Assembly: GCA_029718625.1 (NCBI GenBank) | Contig: CM056378.1 | Span: forward strand, 62,395,027 to 62,459,026 | Source of the DNA: Synaphobranchus kaupii | Taxonomy: Eukaryota > Chordata > Actinopteri > Anguilliformes > Synaphobranchidae | Reading direction: 5' to 3' | DNA length: 64,000 nt | Part shown: positions 9,923 through 21,993 of the stretch, piece by piece | Layout: the number at the start of each line of letters is the position of its first letter | How positions within the stretch are numbered: the first letter of the stretch is position 1 | Program-made: the position numbers and the translations under genes | Notes under the pieces: generated by a model | Seen by the model: the letters and a program-made list of their open reading frames with translations, nothing else | What the model was told of the DNA's origin: nothing | The model's database searches: none

Positions 9923-12287
9923 ACTTTCACAGTTGGTAGGGTAGGTAGACGGCCTGTTAAGCATAGATAGTGTACTTGGCGGATGGCATACCTGCCATCC
10001 CAACATTTGTATTTCTATAGCGCCACCACGCGGATTGATTGGGTTAAAACTGCAGGGCTCAAGTCTTGATCTAACTCTCAATCAACCCAAGTTTCAGAAC
10101 TTTATATCAAACGGTTTTAGAAGTACTAGCATTTATGTGATAAGCCACGCCCAATGCAAAATGCATTGGCTTCTCCTTCGGCCAATTTTTGACATAGGCC
10201 TTAGTAAAGTAATGCATGTATGTAGGGACGGGGGTTGAGTCCCTCGAACAGGTTTGGTGCAAATTGGTCTAATTCTGTAGGAGGAGTAGCATTTTAAGTG
10301 TTTTACAAAAAATGCTAATTAGTGGAAAATCGAAGATAGCAGGCTTCATGGTTTCTCGAGGCAAATTTGTTGGGCAGGAGTAACGGAATGTATCCACCAA
10401 ATTTTGTGACTGTAGATCAAACGGGGCGTCGGCAGTGATTTTTAGTGAATTTTTAAATATTTTCTTATATTTGGATCTCTATAGCGCCACCACGTGGCTC
10501 GATTGGGTTGAAACTGGAGAGGTCAGGTCCAGATGTTACTCTTAAAAGACCTTCCAAGTTTCATAACTTTCTATGAAATGGTTTTGGAATTATTAGCATT
10601 TTTGGAATAAGCCACGCCCACTGGATATTTATTGGCTCGTCATTCGGCCATCTTTTAAAATATCAAAATTCTGTATATAAATTTTATGATGCATGGTGTA
10701 AGGAGTGTGTTTACCAGGTTTCATGTAAATTGGACAAATTTTTATAGAGGAGGAGTATTTTAAGTGTTTTACAAGTAATGCTAATTAGCGGAAAATCCAA
10801 TCGGGCTAACTTGATGGTTCCTTGAGGCAAATTTGTTCAGTATGAGCAGTTGGACCTCTTTACCACATTTTGTGACTCTAGATAAAACGGGACGTATGCA
10901 GTGGGCGTGTCAATGATTTTTAATGAATGTTTTTATATTTTCTCATATTTGAATCTATATAGCGCCACCACGTGGCTCGATTGGGTTGAAACTGTAGAGG
11001 TCAATTCCTCATCTTACTCTTAATAGACCTACCAGGTTCCATAACTTTCTGTGAAATGATTTTGGAATTATCAGCATTTTTGTGATAAGTCACGCCCCTT
11101 GAAAATTCATTGGCTCGTCATTCGGCCATCTTTTAGAATATCAAAATTCTGTATATAACTTTTATGAAGCATGGTCTAAGGAGTTTGATTACCTGGTTTC
11201 ATGTAAATTGGCCAAATTTTGTAGGAGGAGTAGCATTTTAAGTGTTTTACAAAAAATGCTAATTAGCGGAAAATCCAATATGGCTGACTTCATCGATCCT
11301 TGAGGCAAATTTGTTCAACATGAGAAGAGGGACCTGTCCACAACATTTTGTGACTCTAGGTCAAACGGGGCATCGGCAGTGGGCGTGTCAATGTCATAAT
11401 ATTTACACGTGCACTACAGCGCCACCAACTGGTCTATCACCACGACATTTGGTGTGAGCTTGTGAGAGGACAACTACTAACTATGTGCCAGGTTTCATGA
11501 GAATCAGCCAAGTGGTTAAGGAAAAACTCAAAGAAGTAATAAATGAGTACATTTAAGCCAAAATGTCGGCAAATTCAAGATGGCGCCCACCAAACTAGTA
11601 AAGATCTATGATCCAAGTCCGGGTCTTTGTCACTGTAGCAAGTTATACATCTCTGCAAAGGAACTGTGATTTTTAGTTAATTTTTTCATATTTGTTTATA
11701 TTTGGAACTCTATAGCGCCACCACATGGCTCGATTGGGATGAAACTGTAGAGGTCAAGTCCTAATGTTACTCTTAACACAACTACCAAGTTTCATAACTT
11801 TCTGTCAAATCGTTTTGGAATTATTAGCATTTTGGTGATAAGCCACGCCCAATCTTTTAAAATATCAAAATTCTGAATATAAATTTTATGAGCCATAGTC
11901 TAAGGAGTGTGTCTCCCAGGTTCAATCTCAATTGGTCAAATTTTGTAGGAGGAGTAGCATTTTAAGTGTTTTACAAAAAATGCTAATTAGCAAAAAATCC
12001 AATATGGCGGACTTTATGGGTCCTTGAGGCAAATTTGTTCAGAATGAGCAAAGGGACCTGTATACCAAATTTTGTGACTCTAGGTGAAACGGGGCATCGG
12101 CAGTGGGCGTGTCAATGTCAAAATTTTGTCACGTGCACTACAGCGCCACCAGGTGTTCAATCTGCGTCAAAATATAGAGCATCCAAGAGTTTGGCAATCC
12201 CAACAAGCCTGCCCAGTTTGGTGATTCTAGGCCAAACCAGCTCACGGGAATTTTAGGTGAAAGGGGAGGAAAAAATAAAAAAAAATA

Positions 12288-15024
12288 TAGCTGCAAGCAG
12301 CGATGTCCGGGGACCGTGCGGCATTAGCGGCATTTGTCAAACGCAGAAACCGCAAAATGGTAGACAACTCTAGACAGGGTTGACCCAAAATACAAATATT
12401 TGTTTCTAATCAGGGCTTTTGCCATTGCTGATGGTATCTTTACCCGATCCGGTAAGGGCTTGCGTATTAAGTCTTTTAAGTACAAGTGAAACAGTGAACA
12501 GTTAATACTGTTACATTTCTTAACTTTTGCAATAAAAAGGTGTTTCTTAATGTGAAAACAACATTAAAAGAAGCATAGCATTTGCACAATAGTTTTGCCA
12601 AACATTAACCAAGCCATTGGTACCAAGCCGGAATTGACCACATACACATGGAAAGCCAATACTGTATCCACTAGGCCTAAGCAGGTTAACAGAAATGAGG
12701 AGGCCAAATAAGACTTGTGTGTTGCGGTATCACATTGTTTTGGCTTACTGACTTCATAATTCAAAGAGATAACTGGTAATATTGTGAAATTTCCTAGCCT
12801 TTGCAATAAAAAGAACATTCTTACAATGACGTGCACATTGTGTGCCTCAAAAAAAACTAGGGAACAGGTGGGGATCGAACCACCAACCTACTACACGGCA
12901 GTCAAATGCCTTAACCACTAAGCTACAGAAACTTTCACAGTTGGTATAGTAGGTAGACGGCCTGTTAAGCAGAGATAGTGTACTTGGCGGATGGCATAAC
13001 TGCCATCCCAACATTTGTATTTCTTTAGTGCCACCACGCAGATTGATTGGGTTAAAACTGCAGGGCTCGAGTCTTGATCTAACTCTCAATCAACCCACCA
13101 AGTTTCAGAACTTTATATCAAACGGTTTTAGAAGTACTAGCATTTGTGCGATAAGCCACGCCCAATGCAAAATCCATTGGCTTCTCATTCGGCCAAATTT
13201 TGACATACGCCTTAGTAAAGTAATGCATGTATGTAGGGAAGCGGTTTCAGTACCTTGAACAGGTTTGGTGCAAATTGGTCAAATTCTGTAGGAGGAGTAG
13301 CATTTTAAGTGTTTTACAAAAAATGCTAATTAGCGGAAAATTGAAGATGGCACACTTCATGGTTTCTTGAGGCAAATTTGTTGGGCAGGAGTAGCGGGAT
13401 GTAACCACCAACTTATGTGACTGTAGATCAAACGGGGCGTCGGCAGTGGGCGTGTCAATGATTTTTAGTGAATTTTAAAATATTTTCTTATATTTGGATC
13501 TCTATAGCGCCACCACATGGCTCGATTGGGTTGAAACTGGAGAGGTCAGGTCCAGATGTTACTCTTAAAAGACTGTCCAAGTTTCATAACTTTCTGTGAA
13601 ATGGTTTTGGAATTATCAGCATTTTTGTGATAAGTCACGCCCATTAAAAATTAATTGGCTCGTCATTCGGCCATCTTTTAAAATATCACAATTTTGAATA
13701 TAACTTTTATGAAGCATGGTCTAACGAATTTGTGTACCTCGTTTCATGTAAATTGGCCAAATTTTGTAGGAGGAGTAGCATTTTAAGTGTTATACAAAAA
13801 ATGCTAATTAGCGGAAAATCCAATATGGCTGACTTCATGGATCCTTGAGGTAAATCTGTTCAGCATGAGCAGAGAGACCTGTACACCACATTTTGTGACT
13901 CTAGGTCAAACGGGGTGTCGCCAGTGGGCGTGTCAATGTCACAATATTAACACGTACACTACAGCGCCACCAACTGGCCTATCGCCACGAAATTCGGTGT
14001 GAGCTTGTATGATGACAACTTCTAACTACTTGCCAAGTGTCATGCTAATCAGCCAAGCGGTTAAGGAAAACCTCAAAGAAGTAATAAATGAGTACATTTA
14101 AGCCAAAATGTCGGCAAATTCAAGATGGCGCCCACCAAATTAGTAAAGTTCTATGATCCAAATCCGGCTCTTTGTCACTGTAGCAAGTTATACATCTCTG
14201 CAAAGGAACTGTGATTTTTAGTGAATTTTTTTATATTTCTTTATATTTGGAACTCTATAGCGCCACCACATGGATAGATTGGGATAAAACTGTACATGTC
14301 TAGTCCTAATGGGACTCTTAAAAGACCTACCAAGTTTCATAGCTTTCTGTCAAATCGTTTTGGAATTATTAGCATTTTTGTGATAAGCCACGCCCAGTGA
14401 AATGTCATTGGCTCGTCATTCGGCCATATTTGAAAATATCAAAATTCCAAATATAACTTTTATGAGACATGGTCTAAGGAGTATGTAAACCAAGGTTCAT
14501 CTCAATTGGTCAAATTTTGTAGGAGGAGTAGCATTTTAAGCGTTTTACAAAAAATGCTAATTAGCAAAAAATCCAATATGGCGGACTTTATGGGTCCTTG
14601 AGGCAAATTTGTTCAGAATGAGCAAATGGACATGCATACCAAATTTTGTGACTCTAGGTGAAACGGGGCGTCGGCAGTGGGCGTGTCAATGTCAAAATTT
14701 TGTCACGTGCACTACAGCGCCACCAGCTGTTCAATCTGCGTCATAATATAATGGATTCAAGAGTTTGGGAATCCCAACAAGCTTGCCAAGTCTGGTGATT
14801 CTAGGACAAACCAGCTCATGGGAATTTTAGGTGAAAGGGGAGAAAAAAAAAGAAAAAAAGAATCTGAACAAAAACAATAGGGTACCGGCAGCTTCGCTGC
14901 ACGGTCCCCTAATAAAAATCTGAACAAATACAATAGGGTACCAGCAGCTACGCTGCTCGGTCCCCTAATAAAAGAATCCGAACAAATACTATAGGGTTCC
15001 AGCAGCTATGCTGCTCGCTCCCCG
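12288..15024 (+). repeat. Repeat R, copy 2 (most complete)
   Basis: Head 'tatagctgcaagcagcgatg', then the 'tgttgatggtatc' region, the A-rich tRNA-like modules, subrepeats beginning near 13018, 13500 and 14257, and an A-rich end. At 14861-15024 the 3' tail is present three times: '(g)aatctgaacaaatac', 'aatagggtaccagcagc', then 'cggtcccctaataaa', each with a GCAGCnnnGCTGC hairpin before CCCCTAA. It contains the uninterrupted counterpart of the copy B insertion site. No transposase or RT was recognised. The class is unknown; the hairpin and CTAA terminus suggest a Helitron-like origin, which is an inference. Confidence 0.85.
12620..12928 (-). repeat. Two tRNA-like modules in R copy 2
   Basis: 12860-12928 on the minus strand has the best-preserved boxes, 'tagcttagtggttaaggc' and 'ggttcgatcccc', 40-45 nt apart. 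12620-12690 is the second, weaker module ('ggcctagtggatacag'). Confidence 0.6.
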
Positions 15025-16137
15025 AAATATAGCTGCAAGCAGCGATTCCCGGGGACCGAGCGGCATGAGCGGCATTTGTGAAACACAGAACCTGCAAAAT
15101 GGTAGACAACTCTAGACAGGGTTGACCCAAAATACAAATATTTGTTTCTAATCAGGACTTTTGCCATTGTTGATGGTATCTTAACCCGATCCAGTAAGGG
15201 CTTGCGTATTACATCTTTTAAGTGAAACAGTGAACAGTTAGTACTGTTAAGTTTCTTAACTTTTGCAATAAAAAGGTGTTTCTTAATGTGAAAACAACAT
15301 TAAAAGAAGCATAGCATTTGCACAATAGTTTTGCCAAACATTAACTTAGCCATTGGTACCAAGCTGGAATTAAACCGCTGACCACATACATGGAAAGCCA
15401 AGATAGTATCCACTAGGCCAAAGCAGGCTAACAGAAATGGGGAGGCCAAATAAGACTTTTGTGTTGCGGTATCAGATTGTTTTGGCTTACTTACTTCATA
15501 ATTCAAACAGATAACAGGTAATATTGTGAAATTTCTTAGCCTTTGCAATAAAAATAACTTGTTTTATGTTAAAAGAACATTCTTAGCATGACGTGCACAT
15601 TGTGTGCCTCAAAAAAAAATTGGGAACGTGGGGATCGAACCACTAACCTCCTACACTGCAGTTCAATGCCTTAACCACTAAGCTACAGGAACTTTCACAG
15701 GGTAGGGTAGGTAGACGGCCTGTTAAGCATAGATAGTGTACTTGGTGGATGGCATACCTGCCATCCCAACATTTGTATTTCTATAGCGCCACCACGCGGA
15801 TTGACTGGGTTCAAACTTCAGGGCTCAAGTCTTGATCTAACTCTCAATCAACCCACCAAGTTTCAGAACTTTATATCAAACGGTTATAGAAGTACTAGCA
15901 TTTATGTGATAAGCCACGCCCAATGCAAAATGCATTGGCTTCTCCTTTGGCCAATTTTTGACATAGGCCCTCGAACAGGTTTGGTGCAAATTGGTCTAAT
16001 TCTGCAGGAGGAGTAGCATTTTAACTGTTTTACAAAAATGGCTAATTAGTGGAAAATCGAAGATAGCGGGCTTCATGGTTTCTTGAGGCAAATTTGTTGG
16101 GTATGAGTAGCGGGACCTCTACACCAAACTTTGTGAA
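15025..16137 (+). repeat. Repeat R, copy 3 (5' part)
   Basis: Starts with 'tatagctgcaagcagcgatt' immediately after the third tail unit of copy 2, so the two are head-to-tail. It carries the TTAA site 'atcttaacccgatccag', which is interrupted in copy 1, and the empty site 'aacattaaaagaagc'. It is cut off at about 16137 after one subrepeat. Confidence 0.85.
15357..15688 (-). repeat. Two tRNA-like modules in R copy 3
   Basis: Same arrangement as in copies 1 and 2: B-box-like 'ggttcgatcccc' with A-box-like 'tagcttagtggtt' at 15622-15688, and a weaker module at 15357-15425. Confidence 0.55.
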
Positions 16138-17446
16138 ACTGAGAAATACACACGAAAGTAAAAAGTAATGGTTTGAGGCTCGTTTCATATCTCAGACCCT
16201 TGATGACTTAGAGCCATTTTACCTACCATTATCTGACCATACAACCAATTAACAACAAAAACATTATTTCAAGTGAATTAGTCACTCACTGGCAAATTAC
16301 AACATTATATTTTGCCAATTGAGGCCCCTGATCAGTCAAGGCCCTGGGCTTCAGCCCATGCATTAAAGCACCCCTGACGATCACATTTTCACGTCATATT
16401 GATAGGCTAATTATTTAAGCGAATATAGCCTATGCGTGATGTTTTTGCTAAAATGACATGGCATAAATGGCTGGGCTAATTATAGCCGAGTAAAAAGTAT
16501 GGAATCCAGAAACGGATAGCCTAGAGACGCCACCCCTGTCCGACAGTAGGCTATGCCATGGAAGCTAATCACTCTAGGGGGTCTGGGGGCATGCTCCCCT
16601 GTGAGATAATTTGTCTAAAAGCACTCTGAAATTGTTCATTCTGATGAGTTCTGAGAGTAGAAATTTACTTTTTTTATTTTTGGTTATGCACGTAAGCAGA
16701 ATCTTAGGCTACTGAAGTTTTTGTTTCCCATATCATTCAGTTTGTTTAGGAAACGCAATCTTCAATGCTTAACGTTAATCCATGTCCTTTCAAAAAATAT
16801 TTTATTCGAATCTACGAGTGAACCGGCGCTGGGAACCTGTGCATCAGTCTTTCAGGCACGGAGGTGCCCACCCATAATTAATTATGTCTTCTATCTCCAT
16901 TTGGCATATGATTTTACTGCTTTCTGTGGGGCTTTGCCGTTACCTGGGAATTAGGTATAGCCAACCAATGTTCTCCAGCCATAGTTGGCAAATGAGTTGG
17001 TTAGCTAAGCTAGTTTCTGTGAATGCGCGGGTGGAACTTTAGTGGAAGCTTTCATATGCTTGCAGTTGATTGTAAAAACCTGTGAACTTTTAATTTGGAA
17101 ACGTTGTTTCTCAGACTTCCGGTTTTTAATTGTGGCTTCCTGGTCTAGGTTTGTGTTGCTCTCTTTACGAATTCCAAGTTACGGTTACAGTTCTATTTAG
17201 GTGCCAACCATACTGACAAAACGCATGTATGTAGAGAATAGAGCGCACACTCCGATAATGAGTTCTGCACGTACAGATTAAAAAAAATTACATGCACTTC
17301 CATAACTTTTAGTTACAATTAATTTATGTTACATTTTCAATTTGGCATTTGCGAATCTCAATTTACAATTTTAAGTTTACATTTGCAATTTGAGTTACAT
17401 TTGCGAATCTCAATTTACGTTTGAAAAACGTTTTGGCAGCTATCTA
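16138..17446. other. Non-coding stretch with a repeat fragment
   Basis: 16155-16215 matches the interior of the foldback element at 34688-34743 (inverted). 17300-17420 has short repeated 'tttgcgaatctcaattta' phrases. No gene was recognised; the 77-aa ORF at 16721-16954 has no visible domain. Confidence 0.5.
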
Positions 17447-19050
17447 CAATTGTGTTCAAATAAATAGTGCGTTTAAAAAAAGTGAATAAAGTGCAAATAT
17501 TTTTTAATAGCTTTTAGTTCCATATTTCAAATGTAGTGGAAACATTCCACATTCAATTCCAAATCAAAGCATTAACAAATTGAATCAAGTCTGCATTATT
17601 ATTTTACAGGAAGCAAAGAAAAGGAATATTAATCTGTTAAAAAAATAGCAGTGTCGACATTTTTCTCTTCAAACTCAAACACTTACTAAGAAATTTTTCA
17701 AGATTTAACTTCACTTTAAATTACTGAACTAATATTTAGTTGCATAACCATTGTTTTTGATAACTGCTGCGCATCTGCGTTGCATCAAGTCAACCAACTT
17801 CTGGCACCTAGAAACAGGTATTTCAGCCCAGGATGAACAAACTACATTCCACAGTTCCTGTGAATTTTTTGGTTTTGCTTCAGAAACTGCATTTTTAATG
17901 TCACCCCACAAGTTTTCAATGGGGTTGAGGTCGGGGGACTCCATTACCTCAATCCTTTTTGTCTGGAACCAAGATGTTGCTCGCTTACTCGTGTGTTTGG
18001 GGTTGTTGTCTTGTTGAAACACCCATTTCCGGGGCATTTCCTCTTCGGCATACGACAACATAATCTCTTCAAGTATTTTGATGTATTCAAACTGATCCAT
18101 GATCCCTGGTATACGATAAATAGGCCCAACACCGTAGTATGAAAAACATCCCCATACCATGATTTTTGCACCACCATGCTTCACTGTCTTCACAGTGTAC
18201 TGTGGCTTGAATTCAGTACCCGGGGGTCGTCTGACGTACTGTCGACGACCACTAGACCTGAAAAGAACAGTTTTACTCTCATCAGTCCACAGAATGTTAC
18301 ACCATTTCTCTTTGGGCCAATCGATGTGTTCCTTGGCAAATTTTAACCGATTCTGCACATGCCGTTTTTTCAACAATGGTGCTTTACGGGGGCTTCTTGC
18401 TGATAGCTTAGCTTCGATCAAACGTCTTCTGGCTGTAACAGCACTTACAGGTAATTTTAGATAATTTTTGATCTTTCTGGAGGTGATGATTGGCTGAATC
18501 TTTGCCATTCTGACTATTCTTCGATCCGTTTTAACAGTAGTTGCTCGTTTTCTTCCGCATGTTTTTGTTGCCATTTTAAAGCATTTGAGATCATTTTAGT
18601 TGAGCATCCTATAATTTGCTGCACTTCTTTATACGTTTTCCCCTCTCCAATCAACTTTTTAATCAAATTACATTGTTCCTCTGAACAATGTTTGGAACGG
18701 CCCATTTTACTTAGCAATTCAGAAGGAAATATATTTTACAACAATGTGTGAAACATTTGCTTCCCTTCTTCCTCAATAAAGGACAATTAATGACACCTGT
18801 TTTTTCACAGAATGAATGAATTCTCTAATTAAACTCCACACTGCTATTATTTTGAACACGCCCCTTTCAATGAATGAGTCAATTACTCAGAACAAGCAAC
18901 GTGCACGTCATGACAGTTGGGTCTGTTGTTTTTTTATTACACTACTACATCTACAAGTAAATTATTTGCCATGCAGAAATATCACTACTACTAATAACAG
19001 CGGTCCATCAGGTTACTGATGTTGTACTGCTATTTTTTTGAACACAACTG
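17447..19050 (-). mobile_element. Tc1-type transposon with IR/DR ends
   Basis: TA dinucleotides at 17445-17446 and 19051-19052 bound the element. Outer repeats: left 'caattgtgttcaaataaata', right (reverse complement) 'cagttgtgttcaaaaaaata'. Inner copies of the motif lie at 17636-17660 and 18836-18860, giving two direct repeats within each ~200-bp inverted end, the IR/DR arrangement known from Tc1 elements such as Sleeping Beauty. It carries one transposase pseudogene. Confidence 0.9.
17729..18705 (-). pseudogene. Tc1 transposase, one frameshift and a 4-codon deletion
   Basis: A DDE transposase of the Tc1/mariner superfamily that would cut and paste its own element. Translation starts at MGRSKHCSEEQ (18705), with the paired-like helix-turn-helix in the first ~60 residues. 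The frame is broken once near 18555-18565; the remainder is open to TATKY-type end ...GYATKY and stop at 17729. Catalytic aspartates are in ILWTDES and FQQDNNPKH, and the glutamate is in [11 protein letters not shown]. The spacing between the second D and the E is 30 instead of the usual 34 residues, because the WP-Q block before SPDLNP is missing. Both lesions should abolish activity, yet the rest is well kept, so the insertion looks fairly young. Confidence 0.93.
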
Positions 19051-19052
19051 TA

Positions 19053-19355
19053 ACTCCCTATCTCTAGTCTCTAAGAAATGCTGCAGCCAGACAGGCACTA
19101 CACTAGCAGTAAAATGCCCAGCTCCTCTGCCTCTGTAACATCATTAAGTGGGCTTGGCAACCTGTTGTCTGAACTGGAAGCTTCTTGGCTGTTGTAGTTC
19201 ATACTAACTCAAGTACCTGGTACATGCGCAGTAGTTTGGGGTTATATCTCTGCTCTCACTACAGGTAGAAAGTTGGCGGAGAACTAATTTTAATCAGGAG
19301 GAGAGTTACTATTCTACAAACCAAACATCATTTTTGGATGGAATTACCCTTTAAA
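19053..19355. repeat. Dispersed repeat, pair member 1
   Basis: Similar to 44100-44317: shared 'acatgcgcagtagtttgggg', 'ctctcactacaggtaga' and 'ttttaatcaggaggagag', ending 'tggaattaccctttaa'. Probably an old non-autonomous transposon; no clean ends were found. Confidence 0.65.
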
Positions 19356-20125
19356 TGTTCTTGTTTGTTTCTGCAAGTAGTGGGTTGTCATTTAAATAAA
19401 TTAGTGATTGCAACTTTTGTGTTTTCTACTTTTCTTTCAAGGGGTTTTTAATTCCACAAGTATATCAGATATCAGACTCTGAATGTTGGCAAAATGTAGA
19501 TATATTGTGGGGTCAATACAGTGGTTCTTAAAATACTGGAATGGATTGATTAAAAACTTGCACAAAAAAAGAATAATCAGCAGGGATATGCCATGCCATT
19601 GAAGCCTCTATATTGCAGGAAATAGCTGTTTTAGGTGTTTGAAAAACAAAACGTGCTTCAGATAATTCTGGGGAGAGCACTGTCACGTATGTTTTTCTGT
19701 TTTTAATTGTTTATGGCTGTTATTATACTGCATTGTGGTCCCGGGAGAAGGCTACTGTATGCTGTTCTTTTTCTTACACCCGTCCGTAATGAGAAGATAT
19801 AAATACCGTTGTGTGACGCTGATGTGGACATTAATGTCTGTAGTATTGTCGTATTTGTAGCTTATTAGGAACGGAAAGTGAAACTCGTTTGAAAATGTAG
19901 AATACTCACTGCAAGCTACAAAACTGTAAATAGTAGGCTAGGCACAGTCCTAATTATGATTATCAATATTCTGCATATTCTGTGAATAAATATGTGGGAA
20001 AACGGTGAAAAGACTGGCAGTGAAAAACCATTTAATGAATGTATACATCCTGTTATTTTAGAGGATGGCCATTAAATTAGTTATTGCCGTTATTCTACAT
20101 GACTTTGACAGTGTTCTGAAAATTT
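19356..20125. other. Non-coding, nothing recognised
   Basis: AT-rich sequence without recognisable gene, TIR or repeat structure. Confidence 0.5.
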
Positions 20126-20709
20126 GGTAACACTTTACTTGAACCCTGCGATATAAGGCTGACATAACACTGTCATACACATGACATTGCAGCTGTCATA
20201 GGATGACATAACAGCTGATGTCTGTTTTTGTCAAACGCTATTACACCATCATCACTTTTATCAGTAAATGTTATGACAGTTGTCATGGCAATTGTTATAA
20301 CAGTTGGGCCTCAATTAATGCAGTCAGCTAAATATGGCAAGCAACCTAAGCTGTTATGTCAACATGTGTTATAGCATGTTATGGCTCCTACAGCTTCAAG
20401 GATCATGACACTGTTACACTGTTTGCCATAAACTGTCAGGACCGTTTATGTATGGCATTTCCTTATGCTTAATGACAGTGTCACAAATGGCTGTCATAAC
20501 ACTTTTGCTTCAGCAAGTACTGGTAGCTAAATTCGGCAAGTGAACATGTGACATAACCGCTGTCATAACATTTACAGATAAAAGTGATGAGTGTTATGTC
20601 ATTTGACAAACTGACAGCAACTGTTTTGTCATGTTACGCTAGCTGCAACGTGATGTTTATGATAGTGTTATGTCAGCCTTATGTCGTAGGGTTCAAGTAA
20701 AGGGTTACC
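20126..20709. mobile_element. Foldback DNA element (GGTAACACTTTACTTGA ends)
   Basis: Left end 'ggtaacactttacttgaacc', right end the reverse complement of 'ggttcaagtaaagggttacc'. Inverted similarity continues inward through many 'tgtcataac' and 'gacataaca' motifs, so most of the 584 bp can fold on itself. No ORF. A typical fish non-autonomous DNA transposon; superfamily not assigned. Confidence 0.85.
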
Positions 20710-21993
20710 GAAATTTTTTATTAAATCGATTGTGTTGTCTTATGAAAAGACAAACCCTTGGCAAGCATGGACAGACGGATTAACTAGTTATTTCTGATTT
20801 TCTTTTATTCACACATGACGTTTTCTAAATGCACGATTGAATGCTTGTTTAGTGGAATCATGTTTGATCATCAATCCATAATGTTGCAAGGTGGGATAAT
20901 TTGTTAACGGTTGTTTAGCTGGTCATTTAAAAATGCAAATACGCTAGTAGTTCTGTCTGAACTATTTCAGTATATGGTGGACTTCGTTTTATTATAATAT
21001 CCTAGGCTACCACACAAAGGCACACCTTTTTCTATATAGTTTAGTGACAACTTGTAGAATTTATTGACTTACGCAATCTGATGCAATCACTGCACTTAAA
21101 TATCCTGTAAAAAACAATAGGACTAAAACATAAATGATTAAGTATAGGCCTACTTAGTTTGTGGTTTTAGACATTACCCTGTGAAACAAATGCATTATTA
21201 CATTGATAGTATGCATTTTTTGCAATATAAATGCAAATATAAATTTTGGTCACCAAAATAGCGAAATTCGGTAGCCCAGTACGCCATTGACGGCTGTAAA
21301 CTGTAGGACACTATTGTGAGAGTATAGATTTTTTTTAAGGTAAATGAGGCATTACCTAACAAATTTAACCTACATGATGAACAAATTTTATTCTATTTAT
21401 TTTTTTGCAAAAGTTCCTCCCTGGCTTTGTTGGAGGCAAGTGTTGCTTTTTGCTATTATCACTGTTTGATGTTCTTCATGTCCGTTCCATTATATCCGTC
21501 GGTATATCTTTTTTCCTCAGGAGAAATACGCTGCTCGAGTACAGCCCATGCTGTACTGCTATAGGCTCGTTGTTGCAGACACCACCCGTTTTATGGGAAC
21601 GTGCAGAACTTCATTAACAAAACTAAGTACACTTAGCTAGTTGTTAACCACCTTTGTAGTACCGGTTATACGAGATTGCGGTGGTTAGGTTTTGTCAAGC
21701 CAGGTAACGCGAAGAACCCCTGGTTTTGTTAAGCTTCCTTCGTAGTATACTCCCCCAGGAACAACTCCATTGTTCATTCAAAAGTTCATAAGATCCTACA
21801 CAGCTACCAGACCGTGTTCTGCTACCTTTGGCCCCTCCCCCCATCATGTCTCCTGTCTGTTCACCCAGACTGGACCACCAATATGACTGGAAATAATTTT
21901 TTTGGAAAGAGAGAATATTTGGTATATTAAAAGGCATGTGTAGCTTCCAAATAATATGTAAGGAAAACAAACATGGTCTCAGTATTCCAGCAT
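20710..21993. other. Non-coding, nothing recognised
   Basis: Intergenic sequence downstream of the raf gene. Short ORFs at 21405-21617 and 21695-21970 have no recognisable domain. Confidence 0.5.

Larger units (their letters stand above)
6152..12287 (+). repeat. Repeat R, copy 1 (split by a piggyBac-like element)
   Basis: R sequence occupies 6152-6283 and 9530-12287. The interruption is the element at 6284-9529. Its first ~170 bp, seen in copies 2 and 3, are missing. From about 10.0 kb it consists of internal subrepeats, each starting near 'tctatagcgccaccacg' (about 10010, 10477, 10957 and 11711) and running through 'aagccacgcccaatg' and 'ctaattagcgg'. No protein-coding capacity was recognised; short ORFs here are not conserved between copies. 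The right end is an A-rich tract that joins directly to the head of copy 2. Confidence 0.85.

Noticed and set aside
9839..13258. ORFs of 67-90 codons, similar between R copies (such as 9839-10081 and 12847-13089)
   Set aside because: Similarity follows from the repeated DNA. Frames are open by chance, overlap the tRNA-like modules and show no domain.
16721..16954. 77-aa ORF in the spacer before the Tc1 element
   Set aside because: No domain, poor start context and no supporting structure.
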